From UMGS172 sp045592985 (GTDB lineage: Bacteria; Bacillota; Clostridia; Oscillospirales; Acutalibacteraceae): 64,000 nucleotides of DNA. The notes below the pieces were generated by a model, which saw nothing but the letters and a program-made list of their open reading frames with translations, ran no database searches and was not told where the DNA came from. The DNA is taken from NCBI GenBank assembly GCA_045592985.1, contig JAZNVU010000026.1, forward strand, positions 43,846 to 107,845. Reading direction: 5' to 3'. The translations under genes and the position numbers were made by a program. Below, one piece after another: positions 8,222-16,013 of the stretch. The stretch's first letter is position 1, and each line of letters starts with the position of its first letter.

Positions 8222-9307
8222 TCATTTGTATTTTTCAACAATTGTTTTCATCTCATCCCAATGCTGTTCCATTTCTTCCACAAGTCTGAACTGGGTTCTG
8301 CAACGGACGAGATTATGGTCGGGATACGATGTTTTAAAATATGTATCACCATCAATATAGTCGGTTAGGAATCTCATTCCACACTCAAGTGTCATCATTT
8401 TTGCACCCTCAGGCAAAAGTGAAACTTCGCCGTCGGTCAGTGTGCCTGCACAACCCAAGAGGAATCCTTTAGTGTAAGTCTCAAACAAATTTAAGTCAAA
8501 ATGAACCTTGGAAAGGTCTTTTTCATCCTCAGCAGCAGTGCTGGCACCAAAGCGTATCGAATCGCCAAAATCGTTAACCGAATAACCCGGCATTATGGTA
8601 TCAAGGTCGACAACGCAAACCGGTTTGCGTGTTGTTTTGTCGAGCATTACGTTATTCATCTTGGTGTCGTTGTGGGTAACCTTAAGAGGTAAAACACCGC
8701 TTTCGTGTGCTTTTTCAAGCACGCTCATAAATTCGGCTCTCTGCTTTACGAATTCAATCTCGTTCTTAACGAGGTCGGCTCTGCCCGAGGTATTTTTCTC
8801 AACCGACTTTAAAAAAGTCTGATATCTTACAGGTGTATTATGGAAATTAGGAATGGTCTCAAAAAGAGTATGGGCAGGATAATCGGCTAACTTTTGCTGA
8901 AAATCGCCGAAAGCTACTGCGCTCTGATAAAAGTCATTATCGGTCTCAGGTAAATCAAGCGACACGGCATCGGTTATGAAAACAAGCGCTCTCCAACAAT
9001 TACCATCTTTATCGGTATAACAAGGCTTGCCGTCAACAGTATTTATAACCGTCAACGACTCACGCTCAGGATTACCGCCGAGTTTTGTAATCTTATTTTT
9101 GAGGTGATTGGTTACACCAATAATGTTTTGCATAACCTCGTCAGGTTTTTTGAAGATATCCGTATTTATCCTCTGCAGGATATATTTGTTTTCCTTACCG
9201 TCAAAATCACACCTTACAAGGTAAGTATCATTTATATGACCGTTACCGAAAGCCCTATAATCAATTACGTTTCCGTCAAACCTAAACTGCTTAATAATAT
9301 CTACCAT
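8222..9307 (-). CDS. nahK: N-acetylhexosamine 1-kinase (NahK-like)
   Basis: 361 residues, aminoglycoside-phosphotransferase fold. The sequence follows the known bifidobacterial NahK closely: GNGHINDTYLV near residue 21, catalytic HNDTKMNN (D214), metal site VVDLDTIMPG, and DFGDSIRFGAS. NahK phosphorylates GlcNAc or GalNAc at C1 in the lacto-N-biose/galacto-N-biose pathway. Start placed at ATG 9307 because GGAGG is 7 nt away; the ATG two codons earlier would be only 1 nt from it. Pairing with nagA (a 6-phosphate enzyme) is unusual. Confidence 0.88.
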   Translation of the reverse strand: MVDIIKQFRFDGNVIDYRAFGNGHINDTYLVRCDFDGKENKYILQRINTDIFKKPDEVMQNIIGVTNHLKNKITKLGGNPERESLTVINTVDGKPCYTDKDGNCWRALVFITDAVSLDLPETDNDFYQSAVAFGDFQQKLADYPAHTLFETIPNFHNTPVRYQTFLKSVEKNTSGRADLVKNEIEFVKQRAEFMSVLEKAHESGVLPLKVTHNDTKMNNVMLDKTTRKPVCVVDLDTIMPGYSVNDFGDSIRFGASTAAEDEKDLSKVHFDLNLFETYTKGFLLGCAGTLTDGEVSLLPEGAKMMTLECGMRFLTDYIDGDTYFKTSYPDHNLVRCRTQFRLVEEMEQHWDEMKTIVEKYK

Positions 9308-9344
9308 TTTCATTCCTCCGATACAACAGGATAACTCACTTGAA

Positions 9345-9350
9345 ATTATA
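9345..9350 (-). promoter_or_regulatory. Probable -10 box of nahK-nagA
   Basis: TATAAT on the minus strand about 40 bp before the start codon. No good -35 is visible at the usual spacing, which could mean activator dependence. The remaining bases up to the tRNA hold only an 8-bp hairpin (9441-9463) and AT-rich sequence. Confidence 0.45.
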
Positions 9351-9554
9351 CATAAATATTCTTGATATTTCCATAGATTTTTTTGTATTTTTGGGTTAAT
9401 TTCTAATAATTTTGGTTTTTTCTAGCAATTAGAGAAAAGACTGAATTTTTTCTCCAAATTCAGGGAAAATGATTACAAAATGAAGAAACGCAACCACAAT
9501 CAATAACAACGAGGTGCTTTTGGTCAAAAAAATCTAAAATTGCGAAAAAAACAC

Positions 9555-9583
9555 TTGCTTTTTGGGGAAGTATATGTTATTAT
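9555..9583 (+). promoter_or_regulatory. Promoter of tRNA-Ala
   Basis: -35 TTGCTT (9555-9560), -10 TATTAT (9578-9583), 17-bp spacer, about 13 bp upstream of the tRNA 5' end. Confidence 0.65.
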
Positions 9584-9595
9584 ACCAAAGTGCTT

Positions 9596-9671
9596 GGGGG
9601 CGTAGCTCAGCTGGGAGAGCGTCTGAATGGCATTCAGAAGGTCATCGGTTCGATCCCGACCGTCTCCACCA
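9596..9671 (+). tRNA. tRNA-Ala (GGC)
   Basis: 76 nt including encoded CCA. Acceptor GGGGGCG pairs with CGTCTCC using two G-U pairs; D-arm GCTC/GAGC; anticodon stem TCTGA/TCAGA around loop ATGGCAT with anticodon GGC; T-loop TTCGATC. Confidence 0.95.
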
Positions 9672-9675
9672 CTAG

Positions 9676-9710
9676 ACAGAGGAACGATTATTCGTTTCTC
9701 TGTTGTTTTT
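9676..9710 (+). terminator. Terminator after tRNA-Ala
   Basis: 11-bp stem ACAGAGGAACG / CGTTTCTCTGT with one G-U pair and a T-rich tail. It separates the tRNA from the exporter genes that follow. Confidence 0.8.
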
Positions 9711-9747
9711 TACATCAATGCAAACGGGAACAATCAGGAGGGTTGTT

Positions 9748-10500
9748 ATGAAAAAATTGCTTAGTTATGCTATGGATATCGGCGAACAGATGCTTATCTC
9801 CGGTGCTGAGGTCCATAGAGTTGAAGAAAGCATATACCGAATGTGTTATGCATTAGGTGCAATAAGAGTCGATGTTTTTATAATAACCAGTAGCATGGTT
9901 GTAACAATCCATACGAGTGACGGAAACATATATACACAAACAAGAAGAGTAACTTCATCGAGTTCGAATTTCGAAAAACTGCATCGCTTGAACCAACTTT
10001 CAAGAGAAATCTGCGAAAAGAATCTGACAGAGCAGGAAATTCAAGACAAATTAAGTGCTGCTATCAATTGCAGAAAGTATCCCGTTTGGTTAGAATTTGT
10101 TTGCTATTCAATAATTGCCGCTGCTTTTACTTTGTTTTTCGGCGGAACTCTCATCGAAGCGTTATTTTCCCTGTTTGTCGGAGCCTTTGTAAGGTTAAGT
10201 ATTTCTTTTTCTGATAAAATAATCTCCAATAAGATTTTTTGTAAATTCATATCTGCGTTTATAGCCACATTACTGGCTTATTTGGCTGTAAAATTCAGTT
10301 TGATATCAAGTGTTGACAAAGTCATTATCGGAAACATAATGACTCTGGTTCCGGGTGTTGGCTTAACCAATGCAATACGCGACCTCTTTACCGGTGACAG
10401 TATAGCAGGGCTTTTACGCACAATTGAAGCGGTACTTACTGCTCTTGCGATTGCAGCAGGCTATTTTTTGGTTGTTGTTTTGGGAGGGTATGCATTATGA
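9748..10500 (+). CDS. Threonine/serine exporter, large subunit (ThrE N-terminal domain, DUF1212)
   Basis: 250 residues. Cytoplasmic N-terminal part with the family block SGAEVHRVEESIYRMCYALG, then five hydrophobic helices from about residue 115, ending GVGLTNAIRDLFTGDSIAG. Homologous to the N-terminal half of Corynebacterium ThrE and to YjjP. ATG 9748 chosen for GGAGGG 5 nt upstream. Overlaps the next gene by 4 bp; the two together make one transporter. Exports threonine/serine or related small acids in characterised members. Confidence 0.88.
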   Translation: MKKLLSYAMDIGEQMLISGAEVHRVEESIYRMCYALGAIRVDVFIITSSMVVTIHTSDGNIYTQTRRVTSSSSNFEKLHRLNQLSREICEKNLTEQEIQDKLSAAINCRKYPVWLEFVCYSIIAAAFTLFFGGTLIEALFSLFVGAFVRLSISFSDKIISNKIFCKFISAFIATLLAYLAVKFSLISSVDKVIIGNIMTLVPGVGLTNAIRDLFTGDSIAGLLRTIEAVLTALAIAAGYFLVVVLGGYAL

Positions 10501-10958
10501 CACAAGCTGATGTTATTCAAATCTTATCAGGTTTTATCGGTTCAGTTGGTTTTGCAATACTGTTCAATATTCGCGGCAAAAGACTTGTGTTGACGGCCAT
10601 AGGCGGCTTTGTATGTTGTCTGTTATTCGTTATTTTAGGTTGGTTTATAAAAAGTGAGCCTGTTGTTTATTTCGTCATAGCCTTGACCATTTCTTTATAC
10701 GCAGAGGTAATGGCAAGAATATTAAAAACGCCCACAACAACCTTTATTACATCCTCTTTAATTCCTTTGATACCCGGTGCATCACTTTATTATACAATGG
10801 CACTTACTTTTCAGGGAAATATGGAAACATTTTTGCAAAAAGCAATCTACACACTTCAACTGGCTTCCGCTTTGGCATTGGGCATCATAGTTTCAACAAC
10901 TCTGACACAAATCCTGTACGGAGTAAAAAAAGCAGTAAAAAGCAAGAAAACAAACTAA
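10497..10958 (+). CDS. Threonine/serine exporter, small subunit (ThrE C-terminal domain)
   Basis: 153 residues, about five helices, with the family block TPTTTFITSSLIPLIPGASLYYTM. Corresponds to the C-terminal half of ThrE and to YjjB. Starts inside the stop codon of its partner (ATGA overlap), giving 1:1 coupled translation. This is a normal two-gene form, not a broken ThrE. Confidence 0.88.
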   Translation: MTQADVIQILSGFIGSVGFAILFNIRGKRLVLTAIGGFVCCLLFVILGWFIKSEPVVYFVIALTISLYAEVMARILKTPTTTFITSSLIPLIPGASLYYTMALTFQGNMETFLQKAIYTLQLASALALGIIVSTTLTQILYGVKKAVKSKKTN

Positions 10959-10963
10959 AATTT

Positions 10964-11006
10964 AACCCTCCTGACAAATTCATTATTTTGTCAGGAGGGT
11001 TTTTTA
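10964..11006 (+). terminator. Strong terminator after the exporter pair
   Basis: Perfect 15-bp stem AACCCTCCTGACAAA / TTTGTCAGGAGGGTT with an 8-nt loop and T-tract. Confidence 0.92.
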
Positions 11007-11083
11007 TTGAATATTCAATACTGTAAATATCTTAAACCTTGTTGCATTATACGTCACAAAAAACTTATTTACTGTCAATTAGT

Positions 11084-11117
11084 TTAAAAAAGTCAGGGAG
11101 AATCACTTCTCCCTGAC
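11084..11117 (-). terminator. Terminator of the feoB operon
   Basis: 11-bp stem GTCAGGGAGAA (11092-11102) / TTCTCCCTGAC (11107-11117), loop of 4, followed on the minus strand by a run of T. Confidence 0.88.
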
Positions 11118-11156
11118 GGTATCGTGTTAAAACCAAATACAAAATTTACTTTGTTA

Positions 11157-11315
11157 TTATTTTTTATCTGTACAATTGCCGTTGCATTTACTGTTGCACT
11201 GTTTGGCATAAGGACAACCAATACATTTTTCACCGCGTTTTTTTGCACGAACAAGATACCATATGATACCCACCACAATAGCAAGCAATATAATAATAAC
11301 AATAACATTTTCCAT
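11157..11315 (-). CDS. FeoB-associated Cys-rich membrane protein
   Basis: Only 52 residues. One N-terminal membrane helix (ENVIVIIILLAIVVGIIWYL) and a short basic linker, then five cysteines in a compact tail (CIGCPYAKQC, NSKCNGNC). This is the signature of the small FeoB-associated proteins found after feoB in Firmicutes. Encoded 21 bp downstream of feoB on the same strand and ahead of the shared terminator. The cysteines may handle ferrous iron or electrons at the membrane; its function is not established. Confidence 0.88.
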   Translation of the reverse strand: MENVIVIIILLAIVVGIIWYLVRAKKRGEKCIGCPYAKQCNSKCNGNCTDKK

Positions 11316-11336
11316 AATCAAAACCCTAATTCAAGA

Positions 11337-13367
11337 TTATTTTGCACTTTTGAGAGCGTACTCGGCTTTCATCTTATTATTTGTATTAATTATCAAACCA
11401 ATCACAAAGATAACAAAAGCAATGATTGCAACAAGACCGCCGATAGCAGCGCCGACATTAAGAGTACCGCCAACGATAAGAGTACCGATGGTATAAACAA
11501 GATATGCTACAGTGTAACCAACCGCAAGTTGGAGTCCAATACCGCCCCATAGCCACTTAGCACTCTTCATCTCGGCATTCATCGCACCGATAGCGGCAAA
11601 GCAAGGAGGTGTATAGAGGTTGAACATCAAATAAGCAAGCGCTGCAACTTTAGTGATTGCCATAATACCTGCAACCTCTGTTCCTGCACCCTCCATTAAC
11701 GCTAATTCTTCGGTGTCAATAAGGTTCTCAAGACCGACGAAGCAAACAGCAAGTGTACCGACAACATTTTCCTTTGCGATAAAGCCCGTAATGGCTGCTG
11801 CTGCCAACTGCCACGAGAGAACGCCAACAATCGGAACAAGCAAATAAGCAAAAGGTGAAGCAATAGAAGCAAGAATTGATGAGTCTGCACTTTCGGCAAC
11901 AGCAAAACTCCAAGTGAAGGTCTGCATCAACTGAACCGCCATATTGCAGAGCAAAATGATGGTAGCAGCCTTAACGATGTAGGCCCAACCGCGACTGCAC
12001 ATAGATTTAAAAGCGCCCCAAAAAGAGGGAACCTTATATTCGGGAAGTTCGATGATAAAGAAGGACTTTCTTGCTTTGTAACCCGTAATCAGGTTGATAA
12101 GCAAAGCTCCGAGGAAGATGAGCGCAATACCTGCAAAATACATCAATGCACTAACCCACCATGCATCTTCAAAGAACGCACCTGCAAAGAGAGCGATGAC
12201 CGGAATCTTGGCACCGCAAGGCATAAAGGGAGCGAGCATTGCGGTTGCTGTTCTCTCACGCTCGTTACGAATGGTACGGCTTGCCATAATACCGGGGACA
12301 GCACAACCTACCGTGATAACAAAAGGAATAACCGATTTACCGGAAAGACCGACTCGCTTGAAAATCGGGTCAAGTACAACAGCCACGCGGGACATATATC
12401 CGCAATCCTCAAGAAGAGCAATGAGGAAATACATTACCATAACAAGAGGCAAGAAACCGACAACCGCAACAACACCGCCGATAACACCGTCAACAAGAAT
12501 GGCAGAAATAAGAGGATTGGCGTTTTCAAGCAAACCGCCTACGAAACCTTGGAATATTTCAAGAAGCGGTACTAGTCCTGGAATAAAGGTCTCCCCTATT
12601 TCTACACCTTCAGCAATCCAGGTTCCGAGGGTGGTCTGTGAAATATAAAACACAAGGAACATAACGACTGCAAAAATCGGAATGCCGAGCCATTTATTTG
12701 TGAGAACATCATCTATCTTATCACCGATATTTTTATCCTTAGTCAAAACCTTACGGGTCTCTACATCTTTAACGATTTTGTTCACAAAATCAAATCGCTT
12801 ACGGTCTGCCGCTTCAACCAGTGCCTTGTCGGTCAGGTCAATGTCCTCTTGTATGTAAGGAGCAACTTGTTCTTTACCTGCTTGTTGATAAGCAACATCA
12901 ATCACAACTTTCAAACCGTCTGCCGAAGTGGAAACTGTGTTCACAACAGGGCAGCCAAGTTTAGCAGAAAGAGCCTCTGTATCAATCTTAGTACCTTTCT
13001 TTTCATTGAGGTCGCTCTTGTTCAGAGCCACGACAACAGGAATTTGGAGTTCCAAAAGTTGTGTTGTAAAGAAAAGGCTACGGCTTAAGTTTGTCGCATC
13101 CACGATGTTGATGATTACATCAGGATTTTCCTTCTTCACGTAGGAACTGGTAATGCTCTCTTCACTGGTGAAGGGAGACATCGAATATGCTCCGGGAAGG
13201 TCAACCGCAATAAGTTGTTCCCCTTTTGCATACGCCTTTTTAATCGGGTGTTCTTTCTTGTCAACCGTAACGCCTGCCCAGTTACCCACCTTTTCGTTTC
13301 TGCCTGTAAGGGCATTGTACATTGTGGTTTTACCTGAGTTCGGGTTGCCTGTCAAAGCAATTCTCAT
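11337..13367 (-). CDS. feoB: Ferrous iron transport protein B
   Basis: 676 residues. N-terminal G-domain with G1 GNPNSGKTT (7-15), G2 GVTVDKK, G3 DLPGAYSM (56-63), G4 NKSD (116-119), then a helical spacer and the membrane pore with two Gate-like repeats (VIPFVITVGCAVPGIMASRT; and a second block with YTPPCFAAI). Main anaerobic Fe2+ importer. RBS AGGAG 8 nt from ATG. A DtxR-type box lies 61 bp upstream, so it can be regulated apart from feoA. Confidence 0.95.
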   Translation of the reverse strand: MRIALTGNPNSGKTTMYNALTGRNEKVGNWAGVTVDKKEHPIKKAYAKGEQLIAVDLPGAYSMSPFTSEESITSSYVKKENPDVIINIVDATNLSRSLFFTTQLLELQIPVVVALNKSDLNEKKGTKIDTEALSAKLGCPVVNTVSTSADGLKVVIDVAYQQAGKEQVAPYIQEDIDLTDKALVEAADRKRFDFVNKIVKDVETRKVLTKDKNIGDKIDDVLTNKWLGIPIFAVVMFLVFYISQTTLGTWIAEGVEIGETFIPGLVPLLEIFQGFVGGLLENANPLISAILVDGVIGGVVAVVGFLPLVMVMYFLIALLEDCGYMSRVAVVLDPIFKRVGLSGKSVIPFVITVGCAVPGIMASRTIRNERERTATAMLAPFMPCGAKIPVIALFAGAFFEDAWWVSALMYFAGIALIFLGALLINLITGYKARKSFFIIELPEYKVPSFWGAFKSMCSRGWAYIVKAATIILLCNMAVQLMQTFTWSFAVAESADSSILASIASPFAYLLVPIVGVLSWQLAAAAITGFIAKENVVGTLAVCFVGLENLIDTEELALMEGAGTEVAGIMAITKVAALAYLMFNLYTPPCFAAIGAMNAEMKSAKWLWGGIGLQLAVGYTVAYLVYTIGTLIVGGTLNVGAAIGGLVAIIAFVIFVIGLIINTNNKMKAEYALKSAK

Positions 13368-13427
13368 AGATCAATCTCCTACTTTCTAAACTTTATGTAA
13401 ATCCTGACGGATAAGTTATCGATTCAA

Positions 13428-13443
13428 GTTAGCGGTTGCTAAC
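13428..13443. promoter_or_regulatory. Iron box 1 (feoB)
   Basis: GTTAGC-N4-GCTAAC, a perfect 6+6 inverted repeat, about 60 bp before the feoB start and just downstream of the feoA terminator. It matches two further copies ahead of feoA. Confidence 0.7.
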
Positions 13444-13451
13444 TCGTGCAC

Positions 13452-13479
13452 AAAAAAATAATCCTAGGATTATTTTTTT
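13452..13479 (-). terminator. Palindromic terminator between feoA and feoB
   Basis: Perfect 28-bp palindrome: seven A, TAATCCTAGGATTA, seven T. It begins 2 bp after the feoA stop codon and would terminate feoA transcripts, in keeping with a separate feoB promoter. Confidence 0.75.
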
Positions 13480-13481
13480 AT

Positions 13482-13694
13482 TCAAATAATAATAGCCTCA
13501 GACAGTTGGGTATCGATATTGTATCGGCCATCTTTTATAGAAACAGTGCATCCACCCCTGCGATGCGCAATTACAGTAATGGTTTCACCGCTATAGCATC
13601 CAAGAGAAAACAGGAAAGCGTTCAATTCCTCATCATCCGTATTAATCTGTTTAATTATATATTCTTTTCCTTCTTCTGCTTCTCTTAAATTCAT
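13482..13694 (-). CDS. feoA: Ferrous iron transport protein A
   Basis: 70 residues, SH3-like fold of the FeoA family: NLREAEEGKEYIIKQI at the start, LFSLGCYSGETITVIAHR in the middle, and DGRYNIDTQLSEAI at the end. Cytoplasmic partner that supports FeoB activity. ATG 13694 chosen over an upstream GTG because GGTGG lies 8 nt before it and the product then begins like other FeoA proteins. Two iron boxes lie directly upstream. Confidence 0.88.
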   Translation of the reverse strand: MNLREAEEGKEYIIKQINTDDEELNAFLFSLGCYSGETITVIAHRRGGCTVSIKDGRYNIDTQLSEAIII

Positions 13695-13719
13695 ATCAAT
13701 TACCACCGTATTATAAGCA

Positions 13720-13735
13720 GTTAGTTGTTGCTAAC
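13720..13735. promoter_or_regulatory. Iron box 2 (feoA)
   Basis: GTTAGT-N4-GCTAAC, one mismatch from the perfect repeat. It lies just upstream of a TATAAT on the minus strand (13709-13714 region) that is the likely feoA -10, so binding would block initiation. Confidence 0.68.
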
Positions 13736-13752
13736 TTTCAGTCTCAAAATAC

Positions 13753-13770
13753 GGTTAGCGTCCGCTAACC
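13753..13770. promoter_or_regulatory. Iron box 3 (feoA/dtxR intergenic)
   Basis: GGTTAGC-N4-GCTAACC, a perfect 7+7 repeat (8+8 with a 2-bp spacer). Centred 34 bp from box 2, about three helical turns, which could allow cooperative binding by DtxR-type dimers. Confidence 0.7.
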
Positions 13771-13932
13771 ATGTATTATTATACATTTTTTCCTGTTTTT
13801 GTCAAGTGCTTTTTTAATTTTTCTACACTTTTTAAAAAATTAGTCACCTCTGCATTGCGCTAGCGATTGATTTTTGACTTTGCTTGTGGTATTATAATGA
13901 TTGTAGAATAAAATGCATTTGGAGAGTTGGCT

Positions 13933-14298
13933 ATGTCTTTAAAACCATCAGGCGAAATGTATCTTGAAACAATATATGTCCTTTGTCAGGAAAAATCATC
14001 TGTTCGCTCTATTGATATTGCTGAACATATGTGTTTTTCCAAACCCAGTGTAAGCCGTGCGGTTGGGCTTCTAAAGAAAGGAAACTTTATTATTATTGAC
14101 AAAGACGGCTACATTACGCTCACCGAGGAAGGCCTTAAACTTGCACAAAAAATCTACGAGCGACATACGGTTTTAAGCAAAGTTCTAGTAATGCTAGGCA
14201 TCGATGAAGAAACCGCCTCTGAGGATGCTTGTAAAATCGAGCACGTAATCAGCGACAAATCCTTTGAAATGCTAAAAAAATATATTGAAGACAAATAA
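13933..14298 (+). CDS. DtxR-family iron-dependent repressor
   Basis: 121 residues: winged helix (~20-65) plus dimerisation and metal domain, no SH3 tail, so MntR-like in length. Aligning by eye, the primary metal ligands are M9, C100, E103 and H104, which match DtxR M10/C102/E105/H106 (iron) rather than MntR with Asp at the first position. H78 of the ancillary site is present, but its partners (DtxR E83, H98) are Ser. ATG 13933 chosen for GGAGAG 6 nt upstream. Divergent from feoA; probably represses feo genes through the three GTTAGC boxes. Confidence 0.9.
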   Translation: MSLKPSGEMYLETIYVLCQEKSSVRSIDIAEHMCFSKPSVSRAVGLLKKGNFIIIDKDGYITLTEEGLKLAQKIYERHTVLSKVLVMLGIDEETASEDACKIEHVISDKSFEMLKKYIEDK

Positions 14299-14301
14299 CA
14301 A

Positions 14302-14345
14302 AACATCAGAGACCAATGTTATGGAGTTGGTCTCTGATGTTTTTA
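14302..14345 (+). terminator. Terminator after the DtxR-family gene
   Basis: Perfect 15-bp stem AACATCAGAGACCAA / TTGGTCTCTGATGTT, then TTTT. Confidence 0.9.
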
Positions 14346-14352
14346 TATTACG

Positions 14353-15264
14353 TTAATTATGGTGAGAGTGATGACCGTGATGGTGATGATGACTGTGTGT
14401 CGGTGTTTTGTGTTCCATATGACACTGCTTTTCGTGACAATGCTCTGTGCTTGTTTCGGTTTCAATAGTCACGTGACCTATTGAATGTTCACATAGTTCT
14501 TCTCTGATTTTTTCTTTTATGTTATGCGGATCAGAGTCGGTAACAATGTGCAGTGTTGCATAATTATTTTGACCGTCCAAACTCCACAAATGTATATGGT
14601 GAACGTCAAGAACTCCGTCGATTTCTTCGATATGTTCTTTTATCTCTGCCACGTCAAAATCATGCGGTGTTTTTTCCAAGAAAATATCAAAAATTTCTTT
14701 TAGATTTCCAATGGCATTGACAAGTATAAAAATTGATACACCAATAGACATAATAGGATCAAGAAGTGTGAAGTTTGTGAATCTCATAACTATGGCACCA
14801 ACCAAGACGACAGCCCATCCCAAAACATCTTCCAGCATGTGTAAGTTTACAGCCTTTTGATTGAGAGAACCTCCCTCACGGGTAAAGAAAGCCGCACAAA
14901 AATTGACACATACCCCTACTGCTGCAAAAACAATCATTCCGTTATAATTAACCGATGTGGGAGAAACCATTCTGCCGACCGCATTGTATATCATCACAAC
15001 CGAACCTATCAAAAGAATAATAGTTGTAATAAATCCTCCGATAACCGAGTATCGCGCATATCCGTAAGTGTATTTTTCGTTGGGTTTATTTTTGCTTTTT
15101 TTCTCCAGAAAAAAAGAAATTCCGATACTTGCCGCATCACCCAAATCATGAACCGCATCAGAAACAATGGCTATACTTCCGGTTAATATACCACCAACAA
15201 ATTCAAAAACCGAAAACAAGAGATTAAGTATAAACGCGATTAAGATATTTTGCTCAGTTTTCAT
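14353..15264 (-). CDS. Cation diffusion facilitator, zinc type
   Basis: 303 residues, six helices. Intramembrane metal site H39-D43 (HDLGD) in helix 2 and H142-D146 (HMLED) in helix 5; the H-D/H-D pattern is that of Zn2+/Cd2+ CDFs (CzcD, ZitB) rather than Mn2+ ones. Cytoplasmic C-terminal domain carries HHIHLWSLDG, then a His/Cys-rich tail (HCHEKQCHMEHK and a run of His near the end) that may buffer metal. Proton-driven export of zinc. Divergent from a TetR-family regulator. Confidence 0.92.
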   Translation of the reverse strand: MKTEQNILIAFILNLLFSVFEFVGGILTGSIAIVSDAVHDLGDAASIGISFFLEKKSKNKPNEKYTYGYARYSVIGGFITTIILLIGSVVMIYNAVGRMVSPTSVNYNGMIVFAAVGVCVNFCAAFFTREGGSLNQKAVNLHMLEDVLGWAVVLVGAIVMRFTNFTLLDPIMSIGVSIFILVNAIGNLKEIFDIFLEKTPHDFDVAEIKEHIEEIDGVLDVHHIHLWSLDGQNNYATLHIVTDSDPHNIKEKIREELCEHSIGHVTIETETSTEHCHEKQCHMEHKTPTHSHHHHHGHHSHHN

Positions 15265-15308
15265 ATGACCCTCCGATTGACTTGTTTCTAAAATTATGAT
15301 ACAATAAA

Positions 15309-15336
15309 TTCATTACCGAACACATCGTTCACTAAT
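15309..15336. promoter_or_regulatory. Candidate TetR operator 1 (CDF side)
   Basis: TTCATTACCGAACA begins an imperfect repeat ATTACCGAAC-N5-GTTCACTAAT (8 of 10 positions pair). Located about 50 bp before the CDF start. The 14-mer recurs with 13 of 14 matches near the regulator gene. Confidence 0.55.
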
Positions 15337-15384
15337 ATTATATCAAATAAATCATCTGACTCAACATACGATGTCATTTGATTA

Positions 15385-15398
15385 TTCATTACTGAACA
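15385..15398. promoter_or_regulatory. Candidate TetR operator 2 (regulator side)
   Basis: TTCATTACTGAACA, second copy of the 14-mer, 29 bp upstream of the tetR start. One copy near each divergent gene suggests the regulator controls both. Confidence 0.55.
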
Positions 15399-15426
15399 AA
15401 ATTGAAAAATTGTATGGAGAATAACT

Positions 15427-15978
15427 ATGGACAGACGACAGCGAAAAACAAGGGATGCTATTTTTACTGCGTTTTCTGAATTACTGTCAAAAAAAGATTT
15501 CAACCAAATCACAGTCGGAGAAATAATAGACAAAGCGGATATCGGCAGAGCCACTTTCTATTCACATTTTGAAACCAAGGATTTTTTGCTCAAGGAATTT
15601 TGTGAAGAATTGTTTTGTCACATATTCGACACAGCAAATAACAAGGCAAACAAGCATCATCATATCTTCGATTGCGACGGTTCTGACCATGTTTTTCTAC
15701 ACCTGTTTAAACATTTGCAGAGAAACGATAACAATATATTAACTCTGCTGTCATCTCAAAATAACGAGTTGTTTTTGAAGTTTTTTAAAAGCAATCTCGG
15801 ATTGTTGATTGACAGTCACCTCTGCCTATTTGAGACACGAAAAAGCAAAGATATTCCGGATGCTTTTTGGAAAAACCACATAGTATCCACCTTTGTGGAA
15901 ACTCTTAAATGGTGGACTGAAAACGGAATGAACGAGTCACCTGAGGTAATAACAGAATATTTCTTTACCGTAGTATAA
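15427..15978 (+). CDS. TetR-family regulator next to zinc exporter (SczA-like by context)
   Basis: 183 residues. N-terminal TetR HTH (ITVGEIIDKADIGRATFYSHFETKDFLL, about residues 28-55). A His/Asp/Cys cluster follows in the ligand domain (H77-H79, D82, C83, D84, D87, H88) and could bind metal. RBS GGAG 8 nt from ATG. In Streptococcus pneumoniae the TetR-family protein SczA controls the zinc exporter gene czcD, and the arrangement here is the same. Zinc sensing is inferred from context and the cluster, not shown. Confidence 0.82.
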   Translation: MDRRQRKTRDAIFTAFSELLSKKDFNQITVGEIIDKADIGRATFYSHFETKDFLLKEFCEELFCHIFDTANNKANKHHHIFDCDGSDHVFLHLFKHLQRNDNNILTLLSSQNNELFLKFFKSNLGLLIDSHLCLFETRKSKDIPDAFWKNHIVSTFVETLKWWTENGMNESPEVITEYFFTVV

Positions 15979-16008
15979 AAATGGCGGCAGATAATCTGCC
16001 GCCATTTT
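15977..16008. terminator. Bidirectional terminator
   Basis: 11-bp GC-rich stem ATGGCGGCAGA / TCTGCCGCCAT extended by AAA/TTT, loop TAA. Serves tetR (+) and the MaoC gene (-). Confidence 0.9.
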
Positions 16009-16013
16009 GCTGT

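Noticed and set aside
9748..10958. ThrE broken into two pieces
   Set aside because: The 4-bp ATGA overlap, good ribosome site and complete domain ends show a normal two-subunit exporter.
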